From: Brassica napus
Taxonomy: Eukaryota > Streptophyta > Magnoliopsida > Brassicales > Brassicaceae
DNA length: 64,000 nucleotides
Reading direction: 5' to 3'
Assembly: GCF_020379485.1 (NCBI RefSeq)
Contig: NC_063447.1
Span: 57,401,452 to 57,465,451 of the forward strand
Shown in pieces: positions 59,488-64,000 of the stretch. The translations under genes and the position numbers were made by a program. Positions within the stretch are counted from its first letter, which is position 1. Every line of letters begins with the position of its first letter. The notes below the pieces were generated by a model. The model was not told the DNA's origin and searched no databases. It saw only the letters and a program-made list of their open reading frames with translations.

Positions 59488-59515
59488 CTAGAGCTGGATC
59501 CGCGCAACCGCGCGG
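59488..59515 (-). mobile_element. Helitron 3' terminus, minus strand (body extends right)
   Basis: Read on the minus strand: hairpin ATCCGCGCGGTTGCGCGGAT, then CCAGCT and CTAG (59488-59491), followed by T. This is the hairpin plus CTRR arrangement seen at 404-430, in the opposite orientation. The body lies to the right; a 5' end was not identified. Confidence 0.65.
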
Positions 59516-59576
59516 ATGTTTATTTTAATTTTCTTTGTGTTGTACTTATATGTTTTTCAACATGATATACTATATA

Positions 59577-59836
59577 CTTCATTTGTTTCATAATAAGTGT
59601 CATTCTAACATTTTTTCTTGTTACACAAAAAGTATCACTTTACAATTCCAATGCAAATTATACTTACTTTCAGCTGAAAATTAATTGCAAACTGCATTGA
59701 TTTTATAAATAATGTTATTTATCTCAAATATTATTGGTCAGAGAGGTGCAATTAATAACAACTTACATATATTTCAGCAACTTTCTTAATATGTGTGAAA
59801 AATGTCATTGTGACACTTATTCAGAAACGGAGGGAG
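59577..59836. mobile_element. Stowaway-like MITE (Tc1/mariner)
   Basis: A 260-bp element. The right end in complement reads CTCCCTCCGTTTCTGAATAA, then GTGTCA. The left end reads CTTCATTTGTTTCATAATAA, then GTGTCA. Flanking TA dinucleotides (59575-59576 and 59837-59838) fit a TA target. No coding. It is nested inside the presumed Helitron body. Confidence 0.8.
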
Positions 59837-60767
59837 TATAAATTATAATACAAATTTATATATTGTCATTATATATAAATGAAAACAATTTATTTTCTAT
59901 ATTTACTAATATTAATATTCATCTGTAACTGTCAATTGTATAATAAAATTTACTCAATTAAAAAATGTCATATAAACAACTATGAGTTTGTATTTTTTTA
60001 AAAAATTATTATAAAATTATATTTTAAATTTAAAATAAGCACAAAACAAAATAATAAGAAAAACTAATTCTGAATTCTCACAATATTTTTTTTTTCTGTT
60101 ATCATTCTCTTCATTTTCTTTAAACAACATAGTGAAAGTTCATTAAAAATACAAATTTGTAGTTTATTTAATTTATGTATATCAAAAGTTTAATTATTTT
60201 ATTAAAAATGCAATCAGTTTTTCTAGATTTTTATTAGGTCAACAATATCGTATCGTGGGTTAATAACGATTTTTTTTTTGTTGGTTTTTATCATGATTTT
60301 TATGAATAATTTTTTCATTAAATCAAAACCAGATTATATTCGGGCACCAGCTTTACCGAGGATTGGAACGGATATGAAAACATTAATTTTTACCTATCAC
60401 ACTATTACACAAAAACAAAAGAACTACAAACTGAAAGATGTAAACCTTCCAAAACACGATAGTAAATACAAGTGAAAATCATTCATTCATGAAAGAAATA
60501 TACTACAATATTCTATAAAAAAAAATTGACATCTTCTTCTCAGATGAGAATGTAAATGTTTATAACTATAGAACTAAACGTTTGTTAGCATATATGTTGG
60601 TTAACATCCGATTTTTAGTTATATGATCTAACGTTTATAACTTTTATTTGCAAGGTGATTAGATACATACTTTCTGTAAAAAGACTTACATGGACAGTTT
60701 AGCAAACATGGTTCCCATTGGAGAATGGGAAATATGTCGAGAGTATGACTACATGTGGAAGTATATA

Positions 60768-61313
60768 CAGTAGAACCTCTACAAATTAATAATATTAGGA
60801 CTTTGAAAATTTATTAATTTATAGATATATTAACTTTCAAAAAAAATTTTATTTAGATTTCTTATTTTAAGATATATTTATTTCAAGATAAGAAAAATAT
60901 TCGATTTTAGTGTATAGACATTAATTGTTATTTTTTGAAATTTGATATTTATAGTAATTTTATTATATTATTTGGTGTATATAATATAAATTGCATAAAA
61001 CTTAAATGACGTTTTAGATATAATATTACTAATTCTCATAAAAAATATATTAAGTGTTAGGACAATATAAAGATAATTTCATTGTGAATATAAAATAAAT
61101 AATATAATAATAGGTTATTACTTATATAAAAATATGTATTCATATAAATTATTAATTTATAATTTTAATGGGACCATATATTTACATAAAAATTTATAAA
61201 AAAAATATTATCTTATTATTTTATCGATTTGTGTCAAATTTTGAACTGGTCCAAATTGGGACCGGTAAGATTTATTAATATATAGAGTTTATTAATTTAT
61301 AGAAGTTCTACCG
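60768..61313. mobile_element. Emigrant-like MITE (pogo/mariner)
   Basis: A 546-bp AT-rich element starting CAGTAGAACCTCTACAAATT and ending with the inverse of CGGTAGAACTTCTATAAATT, flanked by TA (60766-60767 and 61314-61315). Termini and size match the Arabidopsis Emigrant family as I remember it. No coding. Confidence 0.8.
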
Positions 61314-61724
61314 TATAGTGGAGATTTGAAATCCTAGAGTAGAGAGTATCTATTTAACCACCTTTGCAAGGCATATCACGATTGCTTTAATATATAGAAT
61401 ATTCTGACTATTTTTTTTTTTTTTGACAAAATAGGAAAGCTTAAGATTTTACAGTTGTTTTTTCGAATATTCTGTCCCTTGATTTATTCCTTAGCTGATT
61501 TGAATATGATATATAAAATTGTTTGTTCCCCAATTCAAGGGAAAAAAATTATAAACAAATTATCTGATTTAGGAGTTATTGTTGGTTTTTTTTTTTTAAC
61601 CGTAAGAAAATATTATTCATTTGAACAATTCTTACATAGACTTGTAATGTATACCCAGACAACTCCATTACAGTCTAGGGTATAGGATCTGGTCTACACA
61701 TAATAAATTTGCCTATCGGTGTAG

Positions 61725-63563
61725 CTATGAGAGCTCAAGTGCTCGAATAAACGGAAGAATGGAATCAGGATCAGATGATGAACAGAAAGACGCCGAAAGG
61801 TCCGAACAAATGTTGTGAACAAGAGATGGAGACACCTCTTTGATCCATTTCATATGTTTGATTCCAACCTCAACCTCTTTCGCATCAGCCACACATTTCA
61901 ACAACACTACATGTGCACTTGTGTGTTCCAAATGTTCTCTCTCGCGCAGCAGCTGAGACGCCTCACCAAAATGGCCGTTGCTGCATAGATTTAAAACAAA
62001 CGTGATCAATACCCTTCTCGCAACTATTTGATCCCTCTCCATACACTTTCTGAAGACTTCCAAAGCATCCTCAAGTTTTGTATCCTTGCATAGGCCTTCG
62101 ATGAGAGACGTATAAATTGTTTCATCTAGTTCTATCCCTTTCTCAAGCATCTTCCGAAACAGCCTCAAAGACTTATCTACCTCGCCTTCCTCCGACAATT
62201 TCTTGAAAAGTACATTATACGTCGTCAGATTCATTCTGCATCCCTCTACGAACATCTCATCCCACAGCTTCTTTGCTGGCCGGATCATTTCCGCTTTGCA
62301 ACAAGCTTCGATGAGAGCGTTATAGAGTGAAACGTCTGGATCAAGCCTTTTCTTCTTCATCTCGTGCAGAGCACTGTACCCTTCTCTGACTCTCCCTGCC
62401 TTGCACAAGAACGATATCATCAGACTGTAACTTTCAGGCTCTGAAAAACATCCTCTGCTTGATAAAACCTCATAAGCCTTTATCAGAAGGTCCCCCTTCT
62501 CGTGCCTGCAAAGATTCTTGCTCAGAGTCCGAATCGCAGGCAGTTTCCCTGTGTTTATCACCATGTAATTCAAGAATCCAACAGCAGAATCTGGATCAAC
62601 CGCAGAGACAGATCCAATCAACGCGTCTAGGACATCATTATCAATGGGGAAGTTTCCACTCACAATCACCTCAGCCACTTCCTTAGCCTCAATCAAACGT
62701 TTAGCAGAGATCAAACCCAAGATAAAATCTCTGTAATCACTACTCCTCGGTGCTACTCCGAGCTTTCTCTTCTTCTTTAAGACAACCTGTCTCTCGTACA
62801 GATTCCCAGTCGCTACAAACGCTTCAGCTATGATTCTATACGCCATAAAATCCGGTTTGCAATCAATGTTTCTCAGCTCTTCCAAAATGTAAAAAGCATC
62901 CAATTCTCTCGAACATTTACAAAGACCATGGAGAATCAAAAGCGCGACAATGGATCCATTGATGTTAAAGTTACTCTTTTTAACCTCACCCACAAGTCTC
63001 AATAGCTGATCCGTATCGAAACTCTTACAGAAGCTTCCTATATAAACACCAAAGCCAAGTGTATTGAGAGAAACACCTCTCTCACGCATTTTAACGAACA
63101 GCTTCTGGGCATAATCAGGATACCCATCAGACGTTAACGCAGCCAAGAGACGGTTGCACACATCGTGATGAATCTCCCGACCCGTCGAAAGAGCTTCTTC
63201 CAAAACCCAAAACGCGCTCTGAGCTTTCTTACCCAACAGAAGCGCGTCGATGAGGGAGCGAGGAGGATTCTATGGGTTTTGACCTGTTTGAAGAGAGCGT
63301 CCATGGCGGAGAACTGTCTAGAGAGCGAGAGGGTTTTGGAGATGGAGTCGTGGGAGTAACCGGGCTGCTGGGCGGCCCAGTTGAAGAACCCGAGTGCTAA
63401 GGAGGAACGGGTCGATGACTCGAGAGACGAGCGAAGGGCTTATTGGGTGACGAAAGCCGAGACTGTGAAGAGTTTGGTCCATCGATGGACTCCATGTCAG
63501 AGGTGACCGAGAGGTTGCGGAGACCTTGAGGAGCTCACGGCCGATCCTGACCGCAGGTCTCAT
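61725..63563 (-). pseudogene. Pentatricopeptide repeat gene (At5g14080-like), 5' part broken
   Basis: The minus-strand reading starts MRPAVRIGRELLKVSATSRS at 63563 and follows the N-terminus I recall for At5g14080 (HPISPSLVSRVIDPFLL). It loses frame near 63397-63405. An LGFFNWAAQQPGYSHD block then continues in a second frame, with a short deletion, and the frame shifts again near 63251-63268. From 63236 a 503-residue frame (MGKKAQSAFWVLEEA to FIRALELS) is open and carries P-type PPR repeats such as SLYNALIEACCKAEMIRPAKKLW and TTYNVLFKKLSEEGEVDKSLRLF. PPR proteins of this class are organelle-targeted RNA binders. The break removes the link between leader and repeats, so it is probably a pseudogene, perhaps recent given the clean repeat region. 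Confidence 0.82.
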
Positions 63564-64000
63564 GACCTTGAGGAGTTATTGTTGGTTTACCAAATAGTTT
63601 TTCGAAGTCTAAATAATTTTAAGGTTAAATTAATATTTTTTTTATTTTGTGTGGCTTCAAAGTGTTATGAAAAAGGGTTGTTACAGGCTATTACTGCATG
63701 AGGTGCATTCTTCATAAAGGTAATATAACCTTGCGTATGATGCATGTTAATTCAGCTAATGGTGAGGAATAATATATTGTGGACTACTTTTTTTGAAGAT
63801 GCGACGATGATTAAAATATAAACTCTTGTGGTGTTGATTAAAGACTTTCTCTTTTTGCTTTTAAAGTTACTACATCTTTTAATATATTTAAATTTGTTAC
63901 ATTTATCATTTTTATTTGTATGTGAATTTTGTATATTAAATTATATATAACTAATTTCTAAATTTGATTTTTTTTTTATATTTTTAGTTTGAAGTAAGTA
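63564..64000. other. AT-rich sequence to the right edge
   Basis: No gene recognised; upstream side of the PPR pseudogene. Confidence 0.5.

Overview
The window reads as nuclear DNA of a crucifer, most likely Brassica. It is AT-rich, has spliced plant genes that I recognise as orthologues of Arabidopsis genes, and is heavily loaded with plant transposable elements. No prokaryotic, organellar or viral block was seen. All orthology calls come from reading translations against remembered families; no search was run.

Layout. 1-690: a Helitron 3' end and a small MITE. 1669-7554: a complete, very young Ty1/copia retrotransposon inserted in what looks like intron 1 of an ArfGAP gene (AGD5-like; only exon 1 is visible, minus strand). 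8338-8688: a broken glycosyltransferase-like (DUF271) fragment. 11716-11947: a SINE. 12219-17591: exons 1-8 of a methylthioalkylmalate synthase (MAM, glucosinolate side-chain elongation). This MAM copy has a LINE in intron 1, a 1-bp frameshift in exon 2 and no 3' end. 17694-18593: a 900-bp fold-back Mutator-type MITE. 18603-30240: an 11.6-kb AT-rich satellite with monomers of about 157-160 bp. Its right half is organised as a four-monomer higher-order repeat of about 628 bp. 30250-34295: duplicated LINE pieces, a microsatellite, a tandem tRNA-like unit and a decayed LINE 3' half.

34767-46372 is a well-preserved gene island: NPSN11 (Qb-SNARE), RPA/AGD10 (ArfGAP), a small conserved gene, an intron-containing tRNA-Met, IKU1 (VQ protein) and MORF6 (organellar RNA editing). 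With the neprosin-like gene that follows, the order matches Arabidopsis At2g35190-At2g35250 as I remember it, so this is the ancestral syntenic core.

46706-57864 is a seven-exon neprosin-domain gene (minus strand). It carries an 8.9-kb CACTA (En/Spm) element in intron 3, a SINE inside exon 4 and two tiny poly-A insertions with target duplications in intron 5. The CACTA element has clear terminal repeats, a four-exon TNP2-type transposase with one nonsense codon, and an intact six-exon second gene. 57865-64000: a second Helitron end, a Stowaway-like MITE, an Emigrant-like MITE and a PPR gene (At5g14080-like) whose 5' part is broken.

There is no bacterial-style operon or defence system here. 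The most distinctive structures are the higher-order satellite inside a dead MAM gene and the nested insertions in the neprosin-like gene.
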